A DNA stretch of 64,000 nt from Aldrovandia affinis (GCA_029706075.1 JAINUG010000196.1:1583001-1647000), one strand, 5' to 3'. Counted from the stretch's first letter, positions 1-12,606 are shown. Translations and numbers: made by a program. Notes: a model not told the origin generated them from the letters alone.

Positions 1-1478
1 CAATGCAATGCAGCAAAATAGAATTACGGCAGCAATTAATCTTCGTTTTGGTGGCAGCTCAGTTTACATTAATGTCATTCCTCCCTTATTGGACTGCCTT
101 GCACCATAACTGGATGGATGGTCAAAGATTCTTCACGTGACATTCTGGGAGATTTGGAGAATGGAACATGAGCCCTGGTGGTTTAGAAGCACAGCTCTGT
201 TACCCTCATTTGTTTGTGTGATTATTCTGTCTTTCAAAGCAGTGTGTGTTTTAGATGGAGGAGATTAAGGCATCCTCACTTGTACTGGATAATAACCAGT
301 TCCCCTCCTTACAAGGGGGGAGACAGTACCCCTCAGGGTTCTGTCATTATCATGGTCTAAACAGGGTTATATTTTGCTCCAACAGCAATGATTTCCACCA
401 TGATGTAACCATACATAAATAAGATTGTCTAGGTTTTTGAGGCTGAACCGTGATCCGGCTCATCCCTGAATGGTCGCATTCTTTTGACCAAGTGTCGTCT
501 CGTGAGCTCAGCATGGCGAATTTTCTCCATGAAAGATTGTGATGAGACTGTCACAATTTCTTTGCATCTTGTATGTGAAAGACAGCAGCCTGCACAATTA
601 AAACAGTGAAATTGTAATGTTATTTGGCACCATGACTAACTGAACAGCTTATATATTTTTCACAATGTATCAGTTTCACTATATCTCAGAGCTGCTTTGG
701 TGTCTCTGTGAGGTGATGAGTTGGCTGTGATACAAAAGGTGGATCTAGTTATATTCCCCAGCTGAATTTCCCAGATACTCTGGAGTTCTGTTTTTTTCCC
801 ACTTGCTCTGCCAGTGAAAAGCAAAGAACAATTGAGATGTAAAATAATCACAACATTGCAGGGGGTGACAGGGATGCAGCACAAAAACAATAATGGGTCA
901 TGCCCCACCCTCATTAAGCCAAATCTCCCAAGTGCACTCCATTTATGAGAAAGTGTGACAGTCATTGAATCAGTTCAAATGACAGAAGACAGTTTTTTTT
1001 AACTCTGGGTGAACATGTACTAAGGTCAAGCGAAAATGGTGAGCCAGTCTATAGTGCAGTGTGCATGTAAATTCATATTCCCTCCTCTGCCCCCTGCCCC
1101 AGCCCTGAATGAAGACACATGTCCTGCAAGGAATTGAATCAATGAAACACAGGATTGGCATCAGTCATGGTGAACATGCATAAGCATTAACCGCTTCTTC
1201 ACAGTTTTGATCTTTGGTCTTGAATGCCAGAAGAGGAACGACAAATTGCCTCTGTTGACCACGGTGGCCCCCAGTGACGTGACCTCCAGGTTTAGGAATC
1301 CGCAATGTAGGTTGTGTATTCAGTAGATTTTGGCATTGAACACCCCCCACACCTCAACCCACAGACAGCCACTGCACATCAGCTCTTCCTGGGAAAGGGG
1401 GACTTCCAGCTCTGCAAGACCAGGAATGTCAACACTAAGGACTGTGGGCATGTTAACAAAATATGATCATTTTACACT
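1..1478. other. Non-coding region, no gene seen
   Basis: AT-rich unique-looking DNA. Open frames here are short (about 60-100 codons), overlap on both strands, lack recognisable domains and do not join through plausible splice sites. I see no RNA gene or clear repeat. Confidence 0.5.
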
Positions 1479-1479
1479 A

Positions 1480-2738
1480 ATACAATTGTTCAGAGAAAAA
1501 TATTGTGTTTAACGAGTCATTTTTTCCCACACAATTGTTCACCCCTCATAATTATTTTAGATAAAATCCTACAAAAATAAATCTGCATTAAAATCTGTAC
1601 TTTTTAAAGTTAATTTCATTCTTAGGGAACTGTATTATGGCCTCCCATGGCTTCCTGTTTCACTGGGGTCTAAAAAGGAGGTAACACACATGTAAAATCC
1701 ATGTATCATCCAACATCATGGAGTAAGGCAAAGAAATAGAAGAACTCTCAGAAGAAATAAAACAAAAGGTTGTTGACCTCCAAAAGTCAGGAGATGGTTA
1801 AAAACAAGTAAAGAAAAAACTAAAGATACCACTTCCCACTGTTAGGTCAATAATTTAGACATTTAATACCACTGGAACAGTGATAAACCTGCTTGGTGGA
1901 GGACGCAAGAGCATTTTGCACCCACACACAGTGAGACAGATGGTTTGGGAGGCAAAGAAAAATCCAAGGGCCACAGTTGGAGATCTACAAAATTTGATTG
2001 CATCTTGGGGCAGCAAGGTCTCCAAATATACCATCAGACGCTACTTCCATGCCAATAGGGTTTTTTGGAAGGATTGCCAGAAAAAAAGCTTATTTTGAGG
2101 GCAATCAACAAAAAGAAGTGTCTGGTGTTTGCTAAATGGTATTGGAACCATATGTTATGGTCAGATAAGGCCAAAATTGAGCTTTCTTCCATGCACACCA
2201 GTGGTGGGTTTGGCGTCGGAAGAAGGATGCTTACGTTGAAAATAATTTCACACCTATAGTGAAATATGGTGGTGGATCTTTGATGTTATGGAGTTATGGA
2301 ATCACCTGGTCCTGGGCTCTTATTAAGGTTGATGGAATCATGAACTCAAGTACAAAGACATTTTGACCAAAAACCTGGTTCCCTCTGCCAGGAAAATTAA
2401 ACTTGGCCGCAAATGAATCTTTCAGCAAGGCAATGATCCCAATAATACCTCAAAATCAAGCAAGAAATGGTTAACTGACCACAAAATGACTGTTTTGCAA
2501 TTGTCATCTCAGTCTCCAGACTTGAACCTGATTGAAAATGTGTCGTTTGAATTGAAGAAGGCAGTCCGAAGAGCGCAGACCGAAAGATCTGAAGGATCTT
2601 GAAAGATTTTGTATGGAGAAATGGCATAAAACTCAGTAGTGTTATCCTTGTGAAGCATTATTAGGGATATGAATAATTGTGACGTGCGTTTTGTAAAAAA
2701 AAAGCAATTGTATTGCTTTTTATCTGAGCAATTGTATT
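1480..2738 (+). mobile_element. Decayed Tc1-like DNA transposon with terminal inverted repeats
   Basis: The stretch 1880-2630 translates, across several frames, into a Tc1-type transposase relic. The helix-turn-helix part includes KNPRATVGDLQNLIASWG. It is followed by pieces resembling the LWSDKAKIELS strand and the SQSPDLNLIEN motif of the DDE catalytic domain. Stops and frameshifts break it, so no functional transposase is made. The ends carry matching inverted copies of ATACAATTGnTCAGAnAAAAA (near 1480 and, reversed, near 2715-2738), giving an element of about 1.26 kb, the usual size for Tc1 elements. A fragment of the same family, in reverse orientation, lies at about 44701-45085. Family assignment is firm; exact ends are approximate. 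Confidence 0.8.
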
Positions 2739-3645
2739 TTATTAGTCCGAGTCTTGGCAAATCATTCAATCAATTAAAATATATTTATTTTTTATAGCGT
2801 CATTTAGAATAAGGTTTTCACACAGCAAGAAAAACCCACATTTATGACAATGTGGAGAAAAACTAGAAAATTATTCTCTCACCCCTAAACAGGCGACAGA
2901 GTTGGAAAAATGGCAGGAAATAAAGACAAAGAAAGAGGCAGAGCACATTAAGACACCTATGTAGTGTTGTGAAGACCATAAATGTAACCCCCCTGGTTAG
3001 GTATGCAGGGCCTCAGGGTGGTTTCTGACCACATTGCATACTGGGGATTTCAGCTAATTCCAAACTGACCAACTGCTTTACCGATATCATGTTGTCTCTT
3101 GTTTTGTGACCGTCAATATGCATGTCCCTTTAGTTACACTGGCAGGCTACCAAATACCACAAAGCTCCAGATGGAAGCCGCAACAAGACGTCCGAAAAGC
3201 AAACAGAAATCATGCCATCTTAATTAATGGACAGACAAGAGCATCCAAAAATTGCCCCATATACAGCATTGGACTATATAGGAGCTGTTGCTTTGAAGGT
3301 CAAATGAGGCAGCAGTTCAGTCTAAACAGTCTGCTTTCTTTTTGTTCTTTTCTTAAAGAATCCTTCAGTTACAAAGGGCATTTTGCCCCACTGATGTCCT
3401 CTATGCACATGGCCCTACGTAAACTGAATAATTTTTGTATTATAAAGGGAAGTGATTGTCTAACTCTGTAAGCACTTGTAGACGTAGCACTTTGTGGTTG
3501 GAAGTAAATGATGCATCGGCAGGGATTAAAGATGGAAAATGTACTCTAATTGCTATCACGGTAATTGTTCTGAACTTTTCATTTGATTTCCAGTTGTAGT
3601 ATCTACATCAATACTATTTCTATAGCTATATTGCCTATATCTATA
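2739..3645. other. Non-coding region, no gene seen
   Basis: No supported gene. A 121-codon open frame at 3106-3471 has no recognisable domain and no splice or codon-bias support. An AT dinucleotide run precedes the SINE at the right edge. Confidence 0.45.
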
Positions 3646-3649
3646 TATA

Positions 3650-3778
3650 TATATACCAAAACGACTTCTGAATGCATACATTTTTCAGTATATGTGGCCC
3701 CAATGGGAATCTAACCCACAACCTAAGCATTGTCAGCGCCATGCTCTACGTACTGAGCCACACAGAACCACCATATGT
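3650..3778 (-). mobile_element. tRNA-derived SINE
   Basis: Read on the minus strand, this begins with a tRNA-like head containing TGGCTCAGTACGTAGAGC (A-box-like) and, about 35 bases on, GGTTAGATTCCCA (B-box-like). A tail with TATGCATTCAGAAGTCG follows, resembling the usual fish SINE/LINE tail. The extra sequence and degenerate boxes argue against a functional tRNA. It abuts AT-rich sequence on its 3' side. Confidence 0.6.
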
Positions 3779-3795
3779 ATACAGTATATATATAT

Positions 3796-4357
3796 TGTGG
3801 CAGCCTAAGGGGCTGCCCAAGGAAATGGCTGCCTGGGCCTTCAACAAATGGGAGCCAGAACACTACATTTCCCAGCAGGCCACAGTCACACCTGAACCGA
3901 GTCAAGCAATTTGGACTAATGAACAGTTGAAGACCATTTTATTTAAAGGGTTCGTTCCTATTACATGTGGGAGGAGTAGGAAAGTGTTTGGGAGTGTGTT
4001 GGAAAGTAGAGAACCGTGAAGTCAATTGACTAGCTGGGATTTAGAGAGCATTTGTGTGATTTGGATTGTTTTTGTGTTTGACCCGGATTGTTTTGAGGAC
4101 CCCCTTTATGTACTGACTTTTGGACTGTGTGAGGAATTGACCTGGATTATGAAATTGGATTTTGGACATTGACAACGAGTGAGGATTGTGGACTTTATGT
4201 GTTTTGAATTTCCCCAAAGACCCCACCCTGTTTTGTGTTTGTCAATTAGGTTAATAAATTATTGTTTTGTTTTGAATACTGCCTCCTCTGGGTTATTTAA
4301 CCTGCCTATGCCCTCTGCAAGGTCTGTGCATGTCATCCAACCCCTAGGGACAACACA
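3796..4357 (+). mobile_element. Candidate solo LTR of an LTR retrotransposon
   Basis: A 562-bp block begins TGTGG and ends ACACA, the TG...CA borders expected of an LTR. It has an AATAAA at 4253-4258 in its distal half. It is flanked on both sides by ATATAT, which could be a target-site duplication but is also simple sequence. No gag/pol coding is adjacent, hence solo. Open frames across it show no domain. The alternative is an unclassified interspersed repeat. Confidence 0.4.
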
Positions 4358-4364
4358 ATATATA

Positions 4365-4811
4365 CAGTGGGGTCCCAAAGTCTTAGTCCACTACCAAGAT
4401 CTGTTTGATTTCATCATTCATCAAAAACTAACACAAAATGTTTACAGAGAACAGAGAACCTTTTTCAAGATTAAAGCACCTGCAGTAGCAACGAGAACAC
4501 ATAGAGGACCATATTAATTACGTCAATATCCACTATTAATTGTTACAAGACCAAAACAACTCACACTGTGTATGAAAAATAAGGTGCCACAACATTTTGA
4601 GGAAGTGAAAGGCAATGGTGTGCAAACAAAATATTTATAGATATTTCAATTTCATACCATCCTTTCTCAAACATTTCTTTTATTTGTATCAGTGTTTTAT
4701 GACATTCTTGAAAAACAAATACCACATGAGTAAAAATGTTTGTGTTTGTTTTCATCATTCATCGAAAACTAACAGATGTTGGTAGTGGACTCAGACTTTT
4801 GTACCCCACTG
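4365..4811. mobile_element. Non-autonomous Tc1/mariner-type MITE with about 40-bp inverted repeats and TA target duplication
   Basis: The left end reads CAGTGGGGTCCCAAAGTCT and the right end reads, on the opposite strand, CAGTGGGGTACAAAAGTCT. The similarity continues for about 40 bp through TAGTCCACTACCAA-like sequence and a further TGATGAAT block. TA lies at both outer borders. The interior is AT-rich with no transposase coding. CAGTGGGG ends with a TA target are typical of fish Tc1/mariner MITEs. Confidence 0.75.
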
Positions 4812-4819
4812 TATATATA

Positions 4820-5320
4820 TCAATTATATTGGAGGGATTAAACACCATTCTTCCACAATAAATTCCATCATTTGATGTTTTGTTGATGGTGGTGGATAAC
4901 GCTGTCCCATAAGTTTTCAATTGGGTTGAGTTCTGGTGACTTAGATGGCCATGGCATATGGTTTACATAATTTTCATGCTAATTAAACCATTCAGTGACT
5001 ACTCATGCCCTGTGGATGAAGGCAATGCCATCCTGTAAGAGACCACTCCCATCAGGACAGAAATGCTTCACCATAGGATGAAGGGGATCACTCAATGGCT
5101 TTGTATTTATTTAGGTTTACCTTTCACCATACACTACACCATAACAGAGCTGCCAGAGCCATTCACTATGTTAAACAAGCACCCGGGTCTGTAGATTTAT
5201 TTTGGCATGTGCCACACATGCGCTTGTTGGGAACAGGGTGAAGGATGATTTTTCTCCACAAACACATTTGGTCACCAAAATGAACTTGCCAAAAAGTATT
5301 TGTGAAGAATAAAGTGACAC
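4820..5320 (-). pseudogene. Transposase relic, Tc1/mariner-like
   Basis: Read on the minus strand, the sequence around 4870-4970 encodes a broken version of the Tc-type motif (MPWPS-like, then a version of SPDLNPIENLW and a histidine-rich stretch). Adjacent minus-strand sequence to about 5280 is similar in style but full of stops. The piece abuts the MITE at 4365-4811 and may be the remains of a related autonomous copy. Confidence 0.4.
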
Positions 5321-5324
5321 CTGC

Positions 5325-5925
5325 ATTCTTTACATTTTAGGTATTTAGCAGAAACTAACACTTATTCAGAGCAACTGAGCACAATAAATGTATTTAAAAT
5401 GGCACAGCTGAAGCAAAAGATCAGTACAGCAATAATAGAAAAGATGTCATTGTAGACAGATAATGCATCATAGCACCTACAAAAAAAGGAGAGAAAAGTT
5501 AGTACATGAGATGGGTTCTCAGTCTCTCACAGAAGATAGCCAGCGATTTGTCAGTCCTGACCGAATGTGGATGTTCATTCCAACACTGGCGGGCAGGGCC
5601 GTACAGACATTTTGGGGGCAGGGGCTCAAGCAAAAAAAAGGGCACTCACCCCACCGACACGCACTATTCCCACCCCGATGTTGTAATGAGTAATGATAAG
5701 ATTCTAGATCAGCAGTCCTACTCTGACATGCTTGATACATAAGCCCCCTGAATTTGGGGTTTCAAAACTTTTGTTTTGTTTTTATGTTCTGTTCTGTATC
5801 ATTTTGTTACACTGCATATATTTGATAAATGAGACAGTTTGATTTTAGTAACATGTTTTTGAACATCACACTGAGAGGAAAAGAAACCACAGTATATTAT
5901 ATTCCAAAACGCACACACGCACGCG

Positions 5926-6022
<97 letters not shown>

Positions 6023-7240
6023 CTTAAACACACTCATATATTTGTTACATCTATGCATATGGATGAAAAACTGATCCAGGGTCAGCAGTGTTTAAACTGC
6101 TTCTTATTTCCCAATCAAAATGGATTGATTGATTGAAACTTTTATTTTAAAAGGAAAACACACTGCTACATAATAATACACTTTTAAACATCACGTTTTT
6201 AGAAAACTTGTTGTCCTGCATGACGGAGATAACGTCGTTTTAATGATATTTAGACTAGGTTACTTGCTTGCGCTAGTATGGAGGCTAGTAATGATGAAAT
6301 TACGGCAAGTCCTACTGACCTACTTCATAGTTTTTTTAACGGATATATAACATAAAAAGTAAGTAAGTGTTGTTTAATCTTGGTTTCATAATTAAAACAG
6401 TGCCTACCTGAGTGATATCATTCACCGTAACCAAACTGGGGATGGGGATGCGGTGCTTTTCATGACAAGTTGTATTCGGAATGTCGGAAGTTGATTGATG
6501 GATTGAGACAAAACCATTTGGAAGGCGGGGGGGAGTTTGAGAGCGGAGTACTTTTTAAATTGATAAGGTGTATTTTTTTGTGGATACTACTATACATTTC
6601 CCCCTTTATATTTGATCGAATTTCAATAACAAATTAAGACCAGCCAAAAAAAGGGCACTTTTTGACTCGGAGGGCAAAAGGGCAGGGGCTCCAGCCAGGG
6701 AAAGGAAAATGCAAGACCACAAGGATTGGCTGTTGGGTGCCCGAATGGACGGGACAGCCAGTTGACCAGAGGAGGCCAAGCAGAAAGGTCTAGCTGCGGT
6801 GTATGGTGCAATCAATATCTGTAGGAGGGAGCAGTAGCCCTCATGGCCTGGTATGTCAGCACTAGTGATTTGAATTGAATTCGGGATGCTATAGGGAGCC
6901 AGTGAAGTGTGGTGAGTTATGGAGTGCCATGTGTTTGGTGTGTTGAAAACCAGACATGCAGCAGCATTCTGGACTAGTTGCAGTGGCTTGATGGCACAGG
7001 CCAGTAAGCCAGCCAGCAAGGCATTACAATAGTCCAGACGTGAGCTTACCAGAGTCTGAACCAGTAGCTGTGTGGCCTCTTGGGTGAGGAATGGGTGAAT
7101 TCTCCTGAAGTTGTGAAGGGAAAATCGGTAGGTTCAGGTAATCATTGTGCCCTGACAAGCACAGCTGGTCATCCAGAGTCACATCATGGTTGTTGGCTGA
7201 CCGGGATGGAGACACTATGTAGCCATGCATTTGTTTGCAA
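5325..7240 (-). mobile_element. L2-clade LINE 3' fragment, split by an insertion
   Basis: The 3' tail (minus strand) is at 5330-5370, with a degraded form of the ATTTAGCAGACGCTC tail. The coding C-terminus follows to about 5595 and resumes at about 6680-7100, where LLACAIKPLQLVQNAAA is legible. Comparison with the better copy at 20793-21857 shows that both halves belong to one LINE copy, interrupted by about 1.1 kb (5597-6680) that includes the CA repeat. Both sides of the interruption carry GGGCAGGGGCTC followed or preceded by AAAAAAAGGGCAC, suggesting a duplicated border. The element is 5'-truncated and non-functional. Confidence 0.65.
5911..6020. repeat. (CA)n microsatellite
   Basis: An impure CACACGCACGCG start passes into a pure (CA)n tract from about 5930 to 6020. 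Translated reading frames through it are artefacts. Confidence 0.98.
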
Positions 7241-7249
7241 ATCAAAGTT

Positions 7250-10200
7250 AAAGACAAACCTACAAGACCACAGTAAAATCACAGTATTATCATCAACAAC
7301 TGAAAGTGTGGGCAAGAAGATGTAGATGTTTCTATTGAAAACACAGAAATAATGTTTTCAATAGTAGTGTGGAACAAATAATCACTACAATCCTCCATAA
7401 CGTAACAGAGTATTTAAAATGCAGATTGCACCTAGGTTCATCTGGCTCCGATCTTCCTTAATGTAGCTCCTGAACCGAGACCCGAAGCACATCTGTCTGC
7501 CATTTTTTAGTTGCACTAATAGTAGACAACTAGCTGTAATTATGATTTTTAATTGATGTCGGATGACAAATTAGTATTTTAACTGGATAACACGAAATGT
7601 TACATCATTTCATTTTTCATGTTACTCTCTACTCATTTATTTGTAGGTAGTTGACATTGTAAATAACAGGGCAGAGAATTGCTGATTCAAATCCCCCAAA
7701 TTGTTTTTAAAAAGGTAAGCTGTGAAAGTCACTCTAGATAAGGGTGGAAATAATGAATATATCTGGCAAGAAAATAAGTAATGTAGTTTAATATGCAATA
7801 TATATATCACTAATGTCAATGCTCAAGAGTTACCCTGGTGACATTTAAATAAATAACAATAAATGTTGTGGTCAATGAGGGCCACATTGCTAGCCAAAAC
7901 TGACAACCTGCAGGCTGTTTGGCCTACAAGTAGAAAATAAGTAAAAAATAGAAAATACGTTTCAGATTAATGCTATGTCAATGTCCACTTCATTACATCC
8001 TATTGTCTGCGCTGATTAGACAATCAGCCTGTGTACTGTGCTTGCTTCCTTGGGGGCAAACGTCACAGTCACAGTAATCACAGTAATAAGTTGGACTGAC
8101 TAAAGCACAGCACAAAGAAGTCTACTGGATTAGTTCCAGCGACTGAATTAGTGCAACTTCAAGTACCCTTTGGGTAACCTCTGTGGCCTTCACATTCCAG
8201 CCTTCCATCCAACAGCTCTTTGGACGGGCCAGTTATCATGCTTCAGAATAGTTTTCAACACCTCCAGATGGCCTCCTGTGTGTCGGGCTGGTGGACACGC
8301 AGTGTTCGGTGGTGAGAACATGGAGGAGGTTGAGGGCAGATTTCAAGGCTGTTTCATTGGGGGGGTAGTTTTCCATTTTGGGCTGAAGGAAGACAGCAGC
8401 TGCAATGGAAGAACAAGGAGGAGAGAGGGAGAGCGATGGGGGAAAAGATGGAGAGAGAGAGAGAGGGAGAGGGAATGAGATGGGAAAGGGGGAGAGAGTG
8501 ACAGAAACAGATGGAGAGAGAGGGAAAGAGAGAAGGTTGGAGGGAAGGAGAAAGGGAAATATGGAGAGAGAGAAAGGGATAGTGAATGAGACAGAGATAG
8601 GGGGAAGGGGGAGAGGGGGGAGAAAGGAAACTGGAGAGAAACAGAAACAGACAGAGGGGGAGAGAAAGTGAGCAGCTGTCAGTAAAGAGTCTGTGAAATA
8701 ACAAAGGGAACACAGGAAAATGGAACCATTCCTAAAAAGAGAATATTCTCTGATCTTGTCACCCTTTTTACAGTAACTAGTATGCGTTCGGTCACTACAT
8801 TTGTTTGCTAAGAACATACATAAAATGGGGAAATAGAACTGAATTCTGAACATTTGCAGAACCATTGTAAAAATTATTAATCTGCCATAAAATTACTCCT
8901 TTATCTAATACAACATATTAAGCCAGACTTGGATAGGCGCATTGAATGTTGGGATCTGTTTTCAGTTGAAAGAAATGGAACATGATAAGTATAGAACTCT
9001 TTACTTTGAAGAAAAGCAATTACGTCTTGCAACCATTCAGTGAGAGAACATATTCTGGGGTGAAAAAAAAAAGAAGCTTTCCCGGATATTCTGTTACAGT
9101 TTACTGAGCCTAAGGGCTCCACCATACAATTTTGTGAGCTCACCTTCCAAAGGCGAAATGTTGGGGTGTGGATGGAGATCCCTGCTTGGGAACCCCCCTA
9201 TACGGGCGGGCCCAGGGATGGGAACGGCTGCGAGTGAGTTGGACTGGACAGCACAGCTAATCCACCCTGCGTCGGCTGCACACCATGTTGCTTTGAGATT
9301 CCATAATTTTGCATTGAGATTCCAAAGTGCCATCTTTCGCTTGCAGGGTGCAGAAGGGACTGTAAAAAGTAGTGCGTGTATTTTCACCACCTTGCGAGAG
9401 CCCCGCATTCAGTCCCTGTGATATATGATGGGCCCTGCGGTGGACCGACACAGTTTCAGAAGTAGGGAATGGGAGGGGGAAACAATGTGTGTTCAAAGGG
9501 AGGTTTCAGGTACTTACGTTACAGACGTCCTCCGGGCAAGCATGCCTTTTGAGCCAAATCGCTGATTACTCACATTTTGGCCAAAGGATTTATAGCATCA
9601 TAATGAGATACTACCAACCCATTAGCACAGACATGGCCCTGGTCGCAATAAGAACTGGGGTAAAATACAGATCGACTGTGGGGTTCATTGTCTGAAAAGC
9701 ATGACCGCAATGCTTATTAAAAAAGCTGTAGTAGATAAAAATTGTTTCCATGGTAATGCTTTAGGCTCAGCCAAGACGTATACTGTATATTTTTTCCAAA
9801 CAAAAGAGCCTTACAGCATCTGCCCCTGTGAACGTGACCAAGCGCATTCAGTAATACACATTTTGCTGTAAAATCTGTTTATTTCATCCGTATCTATATA
9901 CAAAATATGCAGACATTTTTACATCTGGTAGTGATTAAACTAGGTGACCGTCAGAGTCCTGTCCAATCAGATCAAACTATTATATCAGCTTGTAGTAACC
10001 TTGTTATTGCACTACTTGGTGTTGTCTGACATCATGTCCTTGTAAGTCTCTTTGGAAAAAACATCTGAATAAATACTATATATAAATATAAACAAAATAT
10101 TATAGTATTGTTTGATACACATTTTCACAAGCACCTTTTCTTTTATAAAATGAATGAGATGTGTGATCAAACCCAAACAATATGCTGGTTTTCTATGACT

Positions 10201-11540
10201 TCCTCCATCAATTCATCAACAGTTGATTTTAATTCCCACAAATACACATTCAAATTTTCTCTCATTTGGATGGGATTGAAGGTGGGAACAAATGAGGGGC
10301 ATCATCTGCTGCAGACACATTAGGCCAACCCTGTCTGTTTCTCCTCTAGCCATAGCAATATGGAGCACAGTGATAGGTAAGTCACTTTCCTCCTTTACAG
10401 ACTTCTCTGACTCGTTTCTCCCAAGCTGCTAATTCAGAAATCTATGAAGAATGACAGAGGCATATGGAGCAAGTAGACAAAGGATTTTAAATAAATAAAT
10501 AAATAAATCTCGGAGGGGGAAGTAATTTAATGCTTCAATGAACTATCCGTTAAATGAAGAAATACTATATGTTACGGAATCTTTTAAAATGGCTGCTGAA
10601 GTATTTTTCTCTCAGAAAACAATTGTTTTTCTTTCAGAGAGCAATTGTTTTTCTTTCTTTCTCAGCACAAGAAAAATTTGCTTTCCTTGTTCTTTAGGGT
10701 TTGAAAAGTTTGGAAATACTGTGCATTATACACACAGCTATTAATGGATGTGTGATGCTGTCAGCTGAGAGAATAACTTCCATTCGCAGCGTAATTATGA
10801 CTATCCTTGAACTGATCTTTGCAGGAAAGATGCTGCCGCAGGTGAGAAAATTAAATGAAATTTGTGAGTATTGAATTACTGTGTCTTCATTTTCTCTTTG
10901 GCTTGAAAAGGCAGAATAATGATGTCAATTTGCAATAGCTAGCCTGTTTTGCTTGAAAGTGGGAGGATTGGCAATGCAGCGTGTAATGCAAAACCAAAGA
11001 AACAAAGCAAGTCAAAAGCAGAACTAGTGAGTGATACAACGACAGCTGGCAATTGATAGGCCACAGAACTCTGACACTGACATTCTCTCACAAACATTCT
11101 CAGTGCCCAGAGGAAATGATGCAAGATGTCCCGACAGCTGTAATCACATTGGCACAGTATGTACTGCTTCTGGAAAACAGTTGGACCAGCAGAACTGAGG
11201 GATTAATAAGGTTATTTGTGTACTTGATAACTTGGGGGGACAGGGGGCGAAACATTGCAGAGCATTTATATTTAAACATAACTTAATCATACAAAAATAT
11301 TTCTTTATACAGGAACAGGTACTGAATATTAAGTTTGAAGTAAAGCAGTTGAGTAATGGAGAATATTATGTTTAGTCTCATAGACCAAACATGGGAATAT
11401 TTGATTTTGTGTCAAATATTGTATTGTAAGATGAGAATTGCAAGAAATTCAGCTAAATAAAGATGAACCTTGTGATAAAAAAAGAAATCATTGTTTTATA
11501 AAGTCAGGTAGGCCTATGTGACAGCACAATGATAACAATG
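7250..11540. other. Non-coding region, no gene seen
   Basis: No supported gene across 4.3 kb. A purine-rich (GA/GGGAGA) tract runs at 8405-8680 and generates long low-complexity frames on both strands. A short (AAAT)n run is at about 10489-10508. The rest looks unique and AT-rich. Confidence 0.5.
8405..8680 (+). repeat. Purine-rich GA/GGGAGA low-complexity tract
   Basis: About 275 bp of nearly uninterrupted purines on the plus strand, built from irregular GAGAGA, GGGAGA and GGAAA units. The resulting Ser/Leu/Pro-rich and Arg/Glu/Gly-rich open frames are composition artefacts. Confidence 0.9.
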
Positions 11541-11548
11541 CCTTTTTA

Positions 11549-11766
11549 CATTTACATTTACATTTTAGGCATTTAGCAGACGCTCTTACCCAGAGCGACT
11601 TACAGTTTATATTTCTTCACATATCCATTTATACAGCTGGATATTTTACTGAAGCAATTCAGGTTAAGTACCTTGTGCTCAAGAGTACAAGAGCAGTGCC
11701 CCCACCTGGGAATTAAACCAGCAACCTCTGAGTTACAAGCCCAGTTCCCCTAACTACACTCCATAT
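11549..11766 (-). mobile_element. tRNA-derived SINE sharing its tail with L2
   Basis: On the minus strand it starts with a tRNA-like head (GGTTTAATTCC as B-box-like, preceded by GTAGTTAGGGG) and runs through a unique body with CCAGCTGTATAAATGGATA. It ends in GTAAGTCGCTCTGGGTAAGAG and an AATGTAAATGTAA tail. The terminal 40 bases are nearly the same as the 3' end of the L2 LINE that directly adjoins it. This is the expected arrangement when a SINE borrows a LINE tail for mobilisation. A degraded second copy lies at 33537-33725. Confidence 0.75.
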
Positions 11767-11767
11767 T

Positions 11768-12606
11768 GCAGCGATCACTCGGACCTGCCGATTCTCCCTC
11801 CACAACATCCGGAGGATCCAACCGTTCCTCACCCAAGAGTCCACTCAACTCCTGGTCCAGGCCCTGGTGATCTCACGTCTGGACTATTGCAATTCCTTGC
11901 TGGCAGGCCTTCTGGCCTGTGCCATCAAGCCACTGCAACTAGTCCAGAACGCTGCTGCTCGTCTGGTGTTCAACCAGCCGAAGTTCACCCACGTCACCCC
12001 TCTACTCTCCTCTCTGCACTGGCTCTCCATCGCAGCACGCATCAGATTCAAATCACTGGTGCTTGCTTTTCAAGCGGCCAGAGGTACTGCTCCCCCTTAT
12101 CTCCAGTCACTCATCACTCCCTACACCCCTCCCAGACCCCTCCGCTCCGCCTCCTCTGGTAAACTGACTGTCCCTTCCCTCCGGGCGCCTGGCAGCCGCT
12201 CCTCGCGGTCTCGCCTCTTCTCTGTCCTGATCCCTCGCTGGTGGAACGACCTTCCGCAATCGGTCAGGACCGCGTAATCACTTGCGATCTTCCGCAAGAG
12301 ACTCAAAACCCACCTCTTCAGACTCCACTACCACTGAACTCTGTCCATCTAGCTAAATTGTCTTCACCACTGTTTACTTGTTCAACACTATACTCCTAAA
12401 AAAAAAAAAAAAACTAAAAAAACACACTAACCTTTTCCTTCCCGGTGTTTCAGGTATGGTACGCAGATGCCTGCAATGATGTATATTGCTGTATTCCTGC
12501 ACTGATCTTGTGCACTAACTATGATTGTTCCTACCATGTATTAATGCACATCTTGTAAGTCACTCTGGATAAGAGCGTCTGCTAAATGCTTAAAATGTAA
12601 AATGTA
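11768..12606 (+). mobile_element. L2-clade LINE, 5'-truncated 3' fragment
   Basis: An open frame at 11867-12277 encodes the C-terminal region of the L2 ORF2 protein (SRLDYCNSLLAGL, then LQLVQNAAARLVF and PRWWNDLPQSVRTA). It is cut by an in-frame stop in place of a Glu codon just after SVRTA; the frame then continues to HLFR-like sequence. The element ends with the tail GTAAGTCACTCTGGATAAGA and AAAATGTAA repeats. It is truncated upstream of the reverse transcriptase catalytic core and is non-autonomous. Confidence 0.85.

Noticed and set aside
3693-3775. Possible tRNA gene
   Set aside because: The A/B boxes are degenerate and the sequence continues into a SINE body and tail.
3672-4019. 115-codon plus-strand frame
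   Set aside because: It runs from the SINE tail into the LTR-like block, both mobile-element sequence.
8236-8865. 209-codon Ser/Leu/Pro-rich minus-strand frame
   Set aside because: It is produced by the GA-rich tract and has no sequence character beyond the repeat.
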